This document shows, in pieces, positions 1-10,639 of a stretch of 64,000 bases of DNA (within the stretch, counting starts at the first letter, position 1; the number at the start of each line of letters is the position of its first letter). Made by a program: the position numbers and the translations under genes. The DNA comes from Closterium sp. Naga37s-1 (lineage: Eukaryota > Streptophyta > Zygnematophyceae > Desmidiales > Closteriaceae): the NCBI GenBank assembly GCA_947471745.1, contig CANJKZ010000777.1, forward strand, positions 1,157,001 to 1,221,000, in the 5' to 3' direction. Under the pieces are notes generated by a model. It saw only the letters and a program-made list of their open reading frames with translations. It made no database searches and was not told where the DNA came from.

Positions 1-124
1 AGGAGGATGAGATGGAGATGCAGAATAGAGGGATGGAGAGAGAGAATGGTTGTTGCATGGGCCATATGCTACGACACACGCCGTACTGTACTGTGTTCAC
101 ATCTGTGCCGCTTCAGCTACTCAC

Positions 125-3100
125 GTTGTGACATGTGGACGGCGCGCCAGCTGGCAGCGAGGGCAGCAAGCAGATTTGGCTCCACTATGCCGCCCGCCCA
201 CACAGACACTCCCACGCCTTCGTCCTCCTCCTTTACAAACACCTCCTTTAGAAGCACCTCCTTTACAAGGACTTCTTTTGTACGCTCTGTGCTTGTGCCA
301 CTACGATGCTCCGCTTTAATCTCCCTCGTTTCCCTTGCACTACGCTTTTCTATCTGCTGCCGCAGCTGCAGCTGTGGCAAGCTGTTCCCTTCAGCATACG
401 TCCCCCCAGGCTCTCGAGCCTTCACCACTTCACCCACCGCTGTTGCTGTCGCCTGCCACATCACACGCACCGCAACCCCTTCTCCTCGCATGCCCACCTT
501 TCCTCCCACACCCAATTCCTTGTCTCCTGGAAGCAGCAAGGAGTCCCCCGTGCCCCACACATGGAGCAAACCCGCCCTCAGATCCACCTCCCCTGGACGA
601 ACCTCCCCGTCTCTCCCTCTCCCCATCCCTCTCCCCACATCCTGCCCCTCCTGGTGGTAGACCACCGAGGCTACGGTTCGGATGGCTCGGGAGAGGTTCG
701 GGAAGAGCCGGACGTGGTCATAGGGATTGTCATCGAGCACGAAGCCGTATCCCAGAAGCAGGTGGTGGTTGGGCTTGTACCCGTACACTGTGAAGAGCTC
801 TGCACCGCGCTGAACCTCCTCCCTGGCGTAGAAGTCAAAACTGCTCTGCTGCACCTGGTGGGGTGATAGGGGGGTGGATGGCATGACGGGATGGCAAAAA
901 GTGCTTGCCTTATCAAAACGCCCACCTTGAACTAATGATACTCACTACAAAATGAACTACTACACTATGCGATCATATGGCACGTATGTTGCTTCATATG
1001 CTTTGTTGTTGTAAAGAAATAACCTAAGATGTTTACATATGCAGATAATACATTTGCATACATATACATGTATGTTTATACTTCGTATATACAGGTATAC
1101 ACAATATGACTATAAAACCTTGCACTATGTTATGTAATATAGGTATAGTAAAAGTTCATAGTGCAATGTTGTAGAGTGACACACCTTGTACTGTGCGTTG
1201 TGCGGGTGGTGGTGGTTGATGAGCACAAAAATGGGAATATGTCATATGATGTGTATAGACAAGGCTACAATGAATAAGGACATGGGAAGATCAGCACACA
1301 CACCTTGTACTGGGCGTTGTGGGGGTGGTGATGATCTATCAGCTCAGCAAGGGCACCAGAGCCATGGGCTCGCCCACAAACAGTGTGGGAGGCGCCTCAA
1401 ACAAAAGCTTATAGAACGGCGCACACACCTTGTACTGGGCGTTGTGCGGGTGGTGGTGGTCGATCAGCTCTGCAATGGGCACCAGAGCCATGGGCTCGCC
1501 CACAAACTGCCGCCTCTCAGACGCAGGCAGTGCCATCAGCTGCTCCAACATTCCCCCCCTCCCCCTCTCCTGCTCCCTCTCTTGCTCCCTCTCTTCCTCT
1601 TGAGGAAAGCCTGAGGTGTCACTGCTAGCACTGTGGCCGTTGGTGTGAGGCTCGGCGGAGGTTCGGCGGCCAGGTGCGGGGGTAGAGAAGGCTCGGGAGT
1701 TCATGATGGCGAGCGCCCAGAGGAATTGGTGGAGCGAGGCGAAGGCGATGGCTGGCGGGCGGCAAAGTTTGTACTGTTGCTCGTAGTACTCTCGCACCAT
1801 GCGGATCTGGTGGGGCGGGATACGATTGCGGGACGAGGGAAAACAGAATCGGGCTTCTGTTAGGGTAACTAACGGGGGCGGCAAAGTTTGTACTGTTGTT
1901 CTTAGTGCTCACGAACCATGCGGATCTGATGGGGTGAGGGCGGCAGGAATGGATATTGATGACAAAGACTGGAAGAAAGGTTGGAGATGCACAAAAGGCT
2001 GCAAGGGAAGAAAGGAACAAAAACTTGTGAGCCAGGAAGTGGGGAAGGGGGGGGGAAGGGTGGGTCCTGGGGGGAAGGGTGTCGTTGTTTTCTCTCCTAC
2101 ATACGCGTTCCAAAAACGACGGTGAAATGAGTGAGTTTTTGTTGTTTTGAGACGACTCAAAAACTCTCTCCAACATACGCGTTCCACAAACGAGGGTGAC
2201 TGTAGCTCGTCCAGCGTGGCAGAATCAAACAGGTACGGCAGAGGCACGTAGGCCGGCAGGATCTGCAGGTACTGCCACCACTCCGAGCCTCGCCCCCGAG
2301 CCTGCTCCCGAAGCAGCCAGGCAGCTCCGGCAGAAAGCGTCCACACAGGGTTGGCGTAGGGCGCTGCTTCCTCCGCCATAAGGTCAGTTGATACCCAGAG
2401 GGCGCGAGGGATGGAGAGCAGCAGCTGTCCTTTCTTCTTCGACTGGCCTGCCACCACTGTCAGCTGCTTCCTAGAGAGGCGACGGGTTCAGCATACGGAA
2501 AAAGTGGGGACGTTGTATGAGTTGACTCAAAGGCTCCTCGAGGGAGAGCGTACTGCTTCTTCCGCCATTGTGTGAGTTGACGACACCCAGAGGGCGCGAG
2601 GAATGGCGAGGAATGGCGAGGAATGGCGAGGAGCAGCTGGCACTGTCCTTTCTTCTTTGACTGCCCTGCCACCACTGTCAGCTGCTTCCTAGAGAGGTGA
2701 TGGGTTGAGGGTAGGGAGTGAGAGAGAGGTGGGGGGGGAGGTAATATGACTGGACTCAGAAGTCACTTTTGTGGAGAGCAGCAGCTGGCCTTTCTTCTTG
2801 GACTGCCCTGCCACCACTGTCAGCTGCTTCCTAGAGAGGTGATGGTTTGGGTGTTGAGAGACGGAAAGAGAGGGGGGCATGAAGACGAGTTGAGGGGACA
2901 GAGAGAAAGGGGGGTGGATAAGGATGGGAGGGAAAGAGGGTTCACTCAGGGTTGGCTAGGATGCTGCTGTTAGCATAGGGAGCTGCTTCTTCCGCCATGG
3001 TGTGGGTTGACACCCAGAGGGCACGATGGATGGAGAGCAGCAGCTGTCCTTCCTTCTTCGACTGCCCTGCCACCACTGTCAGCTGCTTCCTAGAGAGGTG

Positions 3101-6100
3101 ACGAGCTGAGCGTAGGGAGAGAGAGAAAGAGAGGGGGTTTGGGGGGGAAAGAACAGGACGAGGAAGCTCTATGAGTTGACTCAAAGGCTCCTCGATAGCA
3201 GGAGAGGTTTCTCCTTCCTCCGCCATGGTGTGGGTGGGCACCCAGAGGGCGCGAGTGATGGAGAGCAACAGCTGTCCTTTCTTCCTCCACTGCCCTGCCA
3301 CCACCGTCGGCTGCTTCATAGAGAGGAGATGGGTTGAGTCGAAGGGGTAAGGAGTGGGGATGACGAGTTGGGTAGGCGGAGAACGAGAGGGGCGGGAGAG
3401 AAACAGGAAGAGGAGGTACGTTCAGAAGTGCTTTGACGTAGCCAGGAGAGGAGGCTAAGTTCCACGCATCATGTGATTCGCGTGTGATGATGAGGCTATA
3501 CTTGAGTTGAGTCGACTCAAAAGTAGCCAGGAGAGGAGACGGAGTTGCTGACTCGTTTGAGATAATTCCACAACAAGGCTCACCTGGACCGTGCTTTGGC
3601 CTGCAGCAAGGAGGCCGTGAACTCCCCGTGAGCTTGAAGAGAAGGAGAGTAAGAGCTGTTGGACTCTTGGCGAAATTGCACCTGACAGGGGAAGGAGAGA
3701 AGTAGAGGTAGAACAAATAACTTTTTGAGTCGACGCGTCGCTTTGAGAGAAGGAGAGTAAGAGCTGTTGGACTCTTGGCGAAATTGCACCTGACAGGGGA
3801 AGGAGAGAAGTAGAGGTAGAACAAATAACTTTTTGAGTCGACGCGTCGCTTTGAGAGAAGGAGAGTAAGAGCTGTTGGACTCTTGGCGGAAGTGCACCTG
3901 AGAGAGGATGTTATTGAAGTGGACAAGGTGGGGATGTGATTGAGAGGATGGAAGAGGAATGGTGGACAAGGTGACTTCTGAGTCGACACAAGAGTCGCTT
4001 TGAGGGAAGGAGAATATGAGGGGCTATCTCGCCCCATCGGGGACTGAGTTGTTGGGTTCTTCGCAGAAGTGCACCTGAGAGAGGAGCGGAGGGAGGAGGA
4101 ACAGGTGAAACAGGTTTGCATCGCAACAGATTGAAATGCCGCAGGAGGGAATATGAGCTCCTGCTGCGGAGACCCTGAAATCAATTAAGACAAAACGACC
4201 CGGTTGCGATGAATACCCGTATACCCCGTTACCTCTGAGAAACCTTTAAGAATTCTCACTAGAACCTTAAAGGCGCCTCTCAGGTGAGGCAGAAAAGTGC
4301 CTTTATCACGTGATAACATAGCAAGTAGCGAGTTATCATGACTCAATCGGGAATAAGGAGCACCTCGAAGGTGGACCGCGGCTTGCCAAAGTCGGGGATC
4401 CCCCTCGCCCGCACCCACTCCAAAAACACCCTCAGCTTCTCCTCATCGCTCCTCTCCTCCTGTTCCTCCTCCGCCTCCTGATGCTGCTCCCCCCCGCCAC
4501 CTCTTCTCCTCGCACCCCTGGTAGCAGGACCTTCAGTTGCTGCCTCGTCCAATCGCAGGTCGTATTTGGGGTCGCAGGCGAGCAGCAGCCAATCAGAGGC
4601 GTCGATGAGCAACCGCTTCTTATTGGCCCGCACCTGCAGCACCTGCTGCACCTCCTCCAGTGCTCCCATGAACCACGGTAGGCAGAGCTGTGGGGAAGGG
4701 GGGGTGAGAGATGGGAAAGAGTGGGAGCAGGAGGTGGTATGTGGGGAAGAAAACACCTGCAGCACCTGCTGTACCTCCTCCAGTGCTCCCATGAACCACG
4801 GCAGGCAGAGCTGTGGGGGCGAAGGAGGGTTGGGGGGGACACGTGGGTGGGGGTAGAACTGAAGCACCTGCAGCACCTGCTGTACCTCCTCCAGTGCTCC
4901 CATGAACCACGGCAGGCAGAGCTGAAAAGGGGTCACAAGAGGGGAGGGAGAGGCGAGGCGATATGTGGGGGCGGGTATACTTGCAGAACCTGCTGTACTT
5001 CGTCCAGTGCTCCCATGAACCACGGCAGGCAGAGCTGTGCAGGGGCGACAGGATGAGGGGAGCAGACAGGAAGGAGAGAATACTCTTCCAGAGATGGGGC
5101 CTGACAGGGAACATTTACCCCGGATGGGGCCAGATAGCACCTACCCCACATGGGGCCAGATAGCACCTACCCCGGATGGGGCCTCCTCCAGCCGCTCAGC
5201 ATCGCGGTAGCGCCTGCAGATGGCTGCTGACGTCAGCATGAACTCGTCCTCGCTCACAGACGAGGAGAAGCCGCCCAGAAGCTTCTCGACCAGCCGCCTT
5301 AGCATGCCTGCTGCCGCCCGCAGTGCTGGTAACAGGTTGGCGACAGATGGCGGTATGTAATTGGTTGAGGAGTAACGGGAGGGTGATGAGGATGGAGAGG
5401 AGGAGGAGGAGGAGGAGGAGGAGGAGGAGGAGGAGGAGGAGGAGGAGGAGGAGAGGGGGAGGTAGAGCGGGTGGGAGGGGAGGGAGAGCGGAGGCATGTG
5501 CGTGCAGGTGGTGGTGGCGTCCAGATTCCACGCCACTGCCACGCTCACCCGCGCTACCAGTGCTGGGTCGGGCTCTGGATGTGGGAAGGGGGGAGATGAA
5601 TGTGGAGTGTGGAGAACGGAATCACTATAGAGATGGGTAGCGTGCAGACAGGGGGTGTGATGGCAGGCCGGAAAAGCATGAAACGCCAGCTGGGCTTCCG
5701 ATAAGGCCCAAAGAAGAGGAAAGGGTTAAAACCTGATTTTGGGTTTGGGTTTCGTAATGGTTTCAACAATCATAAAAACCTGTCCAGTGGTTTTGGCTTG
5801 TAACAGCACCGGGTCTCACAGCGCAGTGAGGAAAGCAAGGAGCTCAGGGTCGATCCGCCCTTCAGGGTACGCAAAGAGGCCGTCTGGATCCATACCATAT
5901 TCATCTCCCCTGCCACACCTACCTCTGACACCTGCACCACACACACTTCTACTCTCTCTTTTTCGAGGTGACTTTTGAGTCGACTCAAAGGTCTCCCCTG
6001 CCACACCCACCTCTGACACCTGCACCACACACACTTCTACTCTCTCTTTTTCGAGGTGACTTTTGAGTCGACTCAAAGGTCTCCCCTGCCACACCCACCT

Positions 6101-9100
6101 CTGACACCTGCACCACACACAACTCCACTCCCTCTTTTTCAAGCAAAGCTGTGCCTCACCTGTTCCGGTGGAGCGCATGTAGGCGAGGGCAGTGAGGAAA
6201 GCGAGGAGCTCAGGGTCAATCCGCCCTTCAGGATATGCAAAGAGCCCCTCTGCATCCACCCCCCCTGCCACTGAATCCTCCTTTTCTTCCTTGTCGTTCT
6301 CCTCCTGTTCCATGCCCATCACCAGGTGCTTCTCTCCTTCCTTCTTCCTCCTCTGGTGCTCAAGCTGCTTCTGTCGCCGCATCTCCCAGAACCACATCTG
6401 TTCCATCCCATACCAATTGCCACCCGTCATGCCATCTGTGTCTCCTCCAACCCCTCGGGCAGCGCTTAAAACATTTCTCTTCACCTCCAGAACTGCCCGA
6501 ACGACACGGTTCTCCAGCGTCGCTGCCTGCTTCTGAAATTCTTTCTCGGGCAGTTTAGCGGGCAGGCCAGTGGAGGGAAACGCGAGAGAGAAGGAGCGGA
6601 GGGCGTGGGCGAGAGAAGGGAAGAGAAGGACCCGGTCCAAAGCCGTGTCCTGCGGAACAGTACCAGTGCTTATGTAAACATCGTCGTTAGAGAGCAGATG
6701 CGGTGGAGATGGAGGTAGGAGTGCTGCAGCATTCATGTCTGTGTCTGTTTGTTGAGTAGGAGTGGTGGGCGTTGGCGTTGGGGCGAGGACGAGAGGAGAG
6801 TGTGCCGGAATGTCCTCGCTGGCGAAGACCTCGATTGAATCGTTAGACACCTGCATTGCATTGCGCGAAAAAAGCATGTGAGAATAGTTAAAAGTGACTC
6901 CAATTGCGCCAGAATGTCCTCGCTGGCGAGGACCTCGATTGAATCTCTAGACACCTGCATTGCATGGAAGGGGCGATGGGAATATTTGAAGAAAGGAGCA
7001 CATGAGATTAGTTAAAAGTGACTTCCCTTGTGCCGGGATATCCTCGCTGGCATACACCTTGATTGAATCGCTAGACACCTGCATTGCATGGAAGGGAGGA
7101 TGGGTGTGTGTGGTTGGCAGAAAGAAAGGGAATGAAGGAGTGGTGAGTCATGAGTCAACCTGTCACCACTGACTACTATCAGAATCAGCAATTTGCTCTT
7201 ATGTCCCTCTATCCACCCATCCTTGTGAGCATTCTATCCGCCCATCCTTGTGAGCATTCTATCCGCCCATCCTTGTGAGCATTCTATCCGCCCATCCTTG
7301 TGAGCATTCTATCCGCCCATCCTTGTGAGCATTCTATCCACCCATCCTTGTGACCCCACCCTCTCATCCCCCTCGCCTTTCCCTTCATCCCCCCTTCCCC
7401 GTCCATCCCTCACCCACCTGCCACTGCACGTTGCTTCCACCACCCCCAGCTGCACCTGTCACTGCTGCTGCTTGTGCTGCCACCCCTGCCGCTGCTGATT
7501 CTGCCGCTGCTGTCGCCGGTGCTGCTGTTGCTGGAGCTTCCACCTTCCCTGCTGCTGGAGCTTCCACCTTCCCTGCTGCTGGAGCTGTTGCTCCCATTGT
7601 TGTTGGCTGGACAGGAGCAGGGCGGCTCATGAGGTGCAGCAAGGGCACTATCCCCAGAGCGGCAGGTGGATTGTCAGGTGGACTGTCAGGTGAACTCTCA
7701 GGTGCCGATGGCGGTGGAGCTTGGGGCAGCGGCAGGGACAAGGAGAGAGCAGCAGCGACAGCTTGAAGAAAGCTGTCAAAAGACATGTCCATGTTATCTG
7801 CGGTACACTGGCTGACAGTGGCGTTTACCCATGCGTCGTATTCATCTTGGTACTGCTGCACCTGCTGGTCTAGCTGGCAATGATGGGGCCCAGAGGGGGT
7901 ACACACAGGGGGTACAGTACAGAGGAGGCAGATCGGGTCAGAGTGGCGTTTACCCATGCGTCGTATTCGTCTTGGTACTGCTCCACCTGCTTGTCTAGCT
8001 GGCAGGAATAAGGCCCACAGGGTGACAGAGGGAACAAGAAGGGAGTATGGCACACGTGGAGGGGCAGATTCCTTTTTTTTTCAACGCCTCAGCCACGTTG
8101 ACAGTGATCCACTCCACATCAGCCTGCTCAACGCCTCAGCTTTGTCTAGATAGGTTAATTTCGAGTCGACTCAAAAAAAGGACAGTGATCCACTCCACTC
8201 CACATCAGCCTGCTCAACGTTATGAGTTGACTCAAAACTAGGCTCGGCGCCTCAGCTTTGTCTCACTCACTCTGTCAACCAAGAGTCACCTTTTGAGGCG
8301 CCTCAAAAGGTGCCTCAGCTTTGTCTCACTCACCCTGTCAACCAAGCGTCACCTAGCCGTCCACGATTCAAAATCGTCTCACCTTGTCAATGAACGGTGT
8401 AGATTCGTCTTACCCTGTCGATCAACGGCTTGTAGCTGAGCTCCATGCGCAGGTCGTCATCCAGCATGAGAGGCAGCGGCCTCGCCAGACTCACGGACGG
8501 CAGCAGCGCCCCTGCCAGTGCCGCCCAAGACAATCCCTCTGCCGCCCAAGATGGGCTCTCTGTCGCCCGTTCTCCTCTTGCAGCTGCTTGCAGCAGTATA
8601 CAACCCGCCAGATAGCCCTCAGGTGAAAGCTCAGGAGGGGAGGACGAAGAGGAAGATGAGCAGGCGGAGGAGGAGAAGGCGAGGCGGAGGGGAATGGAGA
8701 AGAGGCGCTGGCCTTTAGGAATGGCGCGTGCTGACTGCAGTGATGGTTGGTACCTGCGAAGGGAGGTTGGGAGGGTTACAAATGCAGTTACCGGTGAGAC
8801 ATTTCAGAGGAGGAGAGGGTGAGGCGGAGGGGAATGGAGAAGAGGCGCTGGCCTTTTGGAATGGCGCGTGCTGACTGCAGTGATGGTTGGTACCTGTGAA
8901 GAGAGGTTGGGAGGGTTACAAATGCAGTTACCGGTGAGACATTTCAGAGGAGGAGAGGGTGAGGCGGAGGGGAATGGAGAAGAGGCGCTGGCCTTTTGGA
9001 ATGGCGCGTGCTGACTGCAGTGATGGTTGGTACCTGCGTGTGTGCGAGGGATGGACGAAAACCAAGCCACGCCATTGCATGGATGGATGAGATGGGATGG

Positions 9101-10219
9101 GATGGGATGGGATGGGATGGGATGGGATGGGATGGGATGGGATGGGATGGGATGGGATGGGATGGGATGGGATGGGATGGTCCTGAGAAGCCAGGCCAGC
9201 AACGGGAATCACTGACCAGCACTAGCATGCGATGTGCGGCAGATGGTAATGATTGACCAATACCTGTACTCCGGTCCGGTGGGTCGTCGTTGTCTGCTCT
9301 GGGGTGACATTTGAGTCGACTCAAAAGTCACCTTGTTAAATGGTAATGATTGATCAATACCTGTACTCTGGTGGGTCGTTGTCTGCTCTCTCTTCTTCTT
9401 CCCCTTCCTCCTCGTCCTCCTCTTGTGCAGCCATTTCTATTCTCAGAATCTTGAGCTGCGAGAGGAAACACCGCCAAACCAGGACTCATCGAACTAAGAT
9501 TTTTATAGAAAAAAGTGTCAGCTCGAAACAAAAATGGCAAAGTCAGAAAAAGAAAATCAGATCCAGAGAGGATTACAATGAAGGATTACAATGAAGGATT
9601 ACAATGTTTCACTCACGCGAACAGGGCTACCAGGAGCTGCCACGTCACCCTCCACTCCGTTGTCTCGCAGCCAATCAAGATACTCCATGAATCCGGACTC
9701 CTTCAAGAGTTCAGGACTTGGATAACTATCCTGTTCCTCCTCCTCGTTACTGTCACCCTCCCTCGTTCTTATTGTCACATCCTCCTCGTTCTCCCCTCCC
9801 TCAACCCCATCCGCGTCCACGTCAGCATCATCCAACAGCCAACCAAATTCTTCCTCCATCCTCCTTCCGCTGCCCCCTCCACTGCTCCCCCACAGTTCCC
9901 CTGAGTCCCCTTCTGCTCCGCCAATCCCAGCTTCCCCCCCGACTGGCTTTCCGCCCACATGCGCTTCCCCCGCTGGCGCTTCCCCCACTGGCGCAGCATA
10001 GCGCGGGAAGCCTTCAGCGTCAGTAGAGGCGGAACAGCTGCCGCGCGCGGGGGAATGGGGGGGAGAATGACTGGCGGAACATGATGTGGGAGCATCGCCG
10101 CAGGCGCGCGGAAGAACAGCGGCGCAGAGGATGAGCGCGAGGGGGATGCGGGAGACGAGCTGAAGGAACGAACCGCGGAAAACGCTGGCGCTGCTCCGCG
10201 AAACTCGGGGATTGCTCAT
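125..10219 (-). CDS. Gene I: tandem double-SET-domain protein (Rubisco-LSMT/SETD3-like fold), 3' end outside window
   Basis: Eleven exons keep phase: 10219-9617, 9455-9361, 8753-8414, 7873-7418, 6850-6160, 5562-5171, 4687-4364, 3584-3681, 2470-2179, 1806-1429, 854-125 (1466 codons plus 1 nt). The ATG at 10219 precedes a signal-peptide-like stretch (residues about 19-37). The first half has a SET start in exon 3 (ARAIPKGQRLFSIPLRL), then GIVPLLHLM, LLSNDD and a helical C-terminal region. A second SET follows: LRVFLEWVRARG (exon 7), KKKGQLLLSI and a WWQYLQILP block (exon 9), ALVPIAELIDHH (exon 10), YGYKPN and YGFVLDDNP (exon 11). Proteins of this fold usually methylate lysine or histidine in Rubisco, actin or ribosomal proteins. 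Here the first SET has lost the NH and YG motifs, and the second has DH where NH is usual, so activity is doubtful. Exon 11 ends at a GTGAGT donor, so at least one more exon lies to the left. Confidence 0.82.
1170..1428 (-). repeat. Copies of the gene I exon-10 donor end in the downstream intron
   Basis: Two diverged copies of the last part of exon 10 (the ELIDHHHPHNAQYK segment plus its GTGTGTG donor) lie at about 1180-1220 and 1300-1375, next to the real donor at 1428. An AGGCGCCTCAAA half-palindrome lies at about 1390. The same kind of duplication occurs at most exon ends of this gene. Confidence 0.7.
2575..3320 (-). repeat. Four extra copies of the gene I exon-9 start (SET motif KKKGQLLLSI)
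   Basis: The acceptor CTCTAG and the first 70-80 nt of exon 9 recur upstream of the real exon at about 2575-2695, 2770-2850, 2990-3100 and 3225-3320. Each can be read as a variant of VVAGQSKKKGQLLLSI. Most lack a clear donor, so they look like decaying partial exons. Between them lie GAGTTGACTCAAAG and other mutated palindrome remnants (about 2518 and 3172). Confidence 0.75.
3682..4080 (-). repeat. Partial tandem copies of gene I exon 8, 108-bp spacing
   Basis: The real 98-nt exon 8 starts at 3681. Copies of its acceptor and first half start at 3789, 3897 and 4074; the first two are spaced exactly 108 bp. Each copy loses the second half of the exon at a GTCGAC-containing, palindrome-like junction (about 3725, 3835 and 3990). 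Confidence 0.72.
4757..5034 (-). repeat. Tandem in-frame cassette exons, three copies of 54 nt (gene I exon 7 start)
   Basis: Three extra copies of the first 54 nt of exon 7 (LCLPWFMGALEEVQQVLQ) lie at 4981-5034, 4868-4921 and 4757-4810, upstream of the full exon at 4687. Each has its own CAG acceptor and a GT donor (GTATAC, GTGCTT, GTGTTT). Each is exactly 18 codons in the same phase, so any number could be included without a frameshift. The introns between them are 57-69 nt. Confidence 0.78.
5118..5190 (-). repeat. Repeats of the gene I exon-6 donor end
   Basis: A unit holding CCATCCGGGGTAGGTGC on the minus strand, which is the exon-6 end plus its GTAGGT donor, occurs three times in tandem with small changes. 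It is another copy of a splice junction placed in the adjoining intron. Confidence 0.65.
5398..5455. repeat. AGG/CCT trinucleotide repeat within gene I exon 6
   Basis: About 18 uninterrupted AGG triplets, read on the minus strand as a serine run in the helical C-terminal region of the first SET half. It is likely to vary in length. Confidence 0.85.
5816..6160 (-). repeat. Copy of the exon-5 end plus an 84-86 bp palindrome-bearing repeat (gene I)
   Basis: The exon-5 end (YPEGRIDPELLAFLTAL) is repeated at about 5816-5905. Between it and the real donor at 6159 is a tandem unit made of a CCTGCCACACC...TCTCTTTTTCGAGG segment and GACTTTTGAGTCGACTCAAAGG. The palindrome centres (about 5980 and 6066) lie exactly between direct repeats of the flank. 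Confidence 0.72.
6880..7090 (-). repeat. Two extra copies of the gene I exon-5 start
   Basis: The acceptor ATGCAATGCAG and the following codons (a variant of VSNDSIEVFASEDI) recur at about 6900-6960 and 7030-7085. The copies diverge inside the exon and have no good donor, so they are probably non-functional partial duplications. Confidence 0.7.
7211..7353. repeat. 25-bp minisatellite in a gene I intron, six copies
   Basis: Unit ATCCGCCCATCCTTGTGAGC plus ATTCT, nearly perfect, six copies. It lies between exons 4 and 5 and contains no obvious splice junction. Confidence 0.85.
7940..8400 (-). repeat. Exon-4 start copy and palindrome-separated direct repeats (gene I intron 3)
   Basis: A diverged copy of the exon-4 start (LDKQVEQYQDEYDAWVNAT) lies at about 7945-8008. 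Beyond it, ACAGTGATCCACTCCACATC and CTCAGCTTTGTCTCACTC segments are duplicated. Palindromes sit between the copies: GAGTCGACTC at about 8164, GAGTTGACTC at about 8223, and a perfect 26-bp palindrome at 8287-8312 with core TTTTGAGGCGCCTCAAAA. Confidence 0.75.
8792..9033 (-). repeat. Tandem in-frame cassette exons, two copies of 102 nt (gene I exon 3 start)
   Basis: Copies at 8792-8893 and 8932-9033 each have a CAG acceptor, the SET motif ARAIPKGQRLFSIPL, and a GTAACT donor. Each is 102 nt (34 codons) in the phase of exon 3. The introns 8754-8791 and 8894-8931 are only 38 nt. The repeat period is 140 bp and the two copies are almost identical. Confidence 0.78.
9091..9180. repeat. (GATGG)n pentanucleotide satellite
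   Basis: Eighteen perfect units in the intron between exons 2 and 3 of gene I. The open frames across it on both strands (HPIPS and GWDGM repeats) result only from the repeat. Confidence 0.95.
9243..9360 (-). repeat. Duplicated exon-2 donor end flanking a 30-bp palindrome
   Basis: The exon-2 end plus GTATTG donor (9361/9360) is repeated at about 9243-9300. At the junction, 9303-9332 is a 30-bp palindrome with one mismatch, core TTTGAGTCGACTCAAAA, so a palindrome is again set between two direct repeats of a splice junction. Confidence 0.78.
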
Positions 10220-10234
10220 GGTGTAGTACCGCAC

Positions 10235-10318
10235 GAGAATGGTCGCCAGAATCGACGAGAATGGTCGCCAGAATCGACGAGAATGGTCGCCAGAATCGAC
10301 GAGAATGGTCGCCAGAAA
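10235..10318. repeat. 22-bp tandem repeat upstream of gene I
   Basis: Four copies of GAGAATGGTCGCCAGAATCG plus AC, directly upstream of the gene I start and just beyond the stop of the coiled-coil ORF. It may lie in the 5' UTR or core promoter; no function is evident. Confidence 0.85.
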
Positions 10319-10336
10319 ACGAAATGGAAATTTGGA

Positions 10337-10588
10337 CTAGGCTATCGACGACCCGACGCCTCCCGCAGCGGCGTTCGCATCGTCCATTCTGATTCCAACA
10401 GCGAGCTTGAAAGCTCTTATTTCCGCCTTGAGCTGAGCGTTGATGATTTTCATACGAGCGTTTTCCTCCTTGAGACCGGCGTTTTCCTCCCTAAGTCCCT
10501 TCACCTTCATCTGCAGCTCCGCATTATCACGCCCCAGCTTCGCGTATTCGTCTCTGGGCAATTTGTCCTCCACGTGAAGGTTCTGCAT
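10337..10588 (-). CDS. Small leucine-zipper-like coiled-coil protein (83 aa) or the last exon of a longer gene
   Basis: A 3' splice site (TTTTGTTTTGCAG) puts the exon start at 10628 and the frame stays open to a stop at 10337; the first ATG is at 10588. The product has regular heptads, LREENAG-LKEENAR-MKIINAQ-LKAEIRA-F, typical of a parallel coiled coil or zipper. There is no basic region like that of a bZIP factor. The acceptor means there is a 5' exon upstream. It could lie at 10750-10960 or on the far side of the gypsy insertion (an ORF starting MKGLSNVF, at about 26940-26850 on the minus strand), but I cannot join these with confidence. I do not recognise the family. Confidence 0.4.
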   Translation of the reverse strand: MQNLHVEDKLPRDEYAKLGRDNAELQMKVKGLREENAGLKEENARMKIINAQLKAEIRAFKLAVGIRMDDANAAAGGVGSSIA

Positions 10589-10639
10589 CTCGCCCCAGGC
10601 TACGGTGGTGGTGAGGAAGATTTGCGTTCTGCAAAACAA

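Noticed and set aside
8944..9324. Open frames of HPIPS and GWDGM repeats on both strands
   Set aside because: Explained by the (GATGG)n satellite; no splice or start context.
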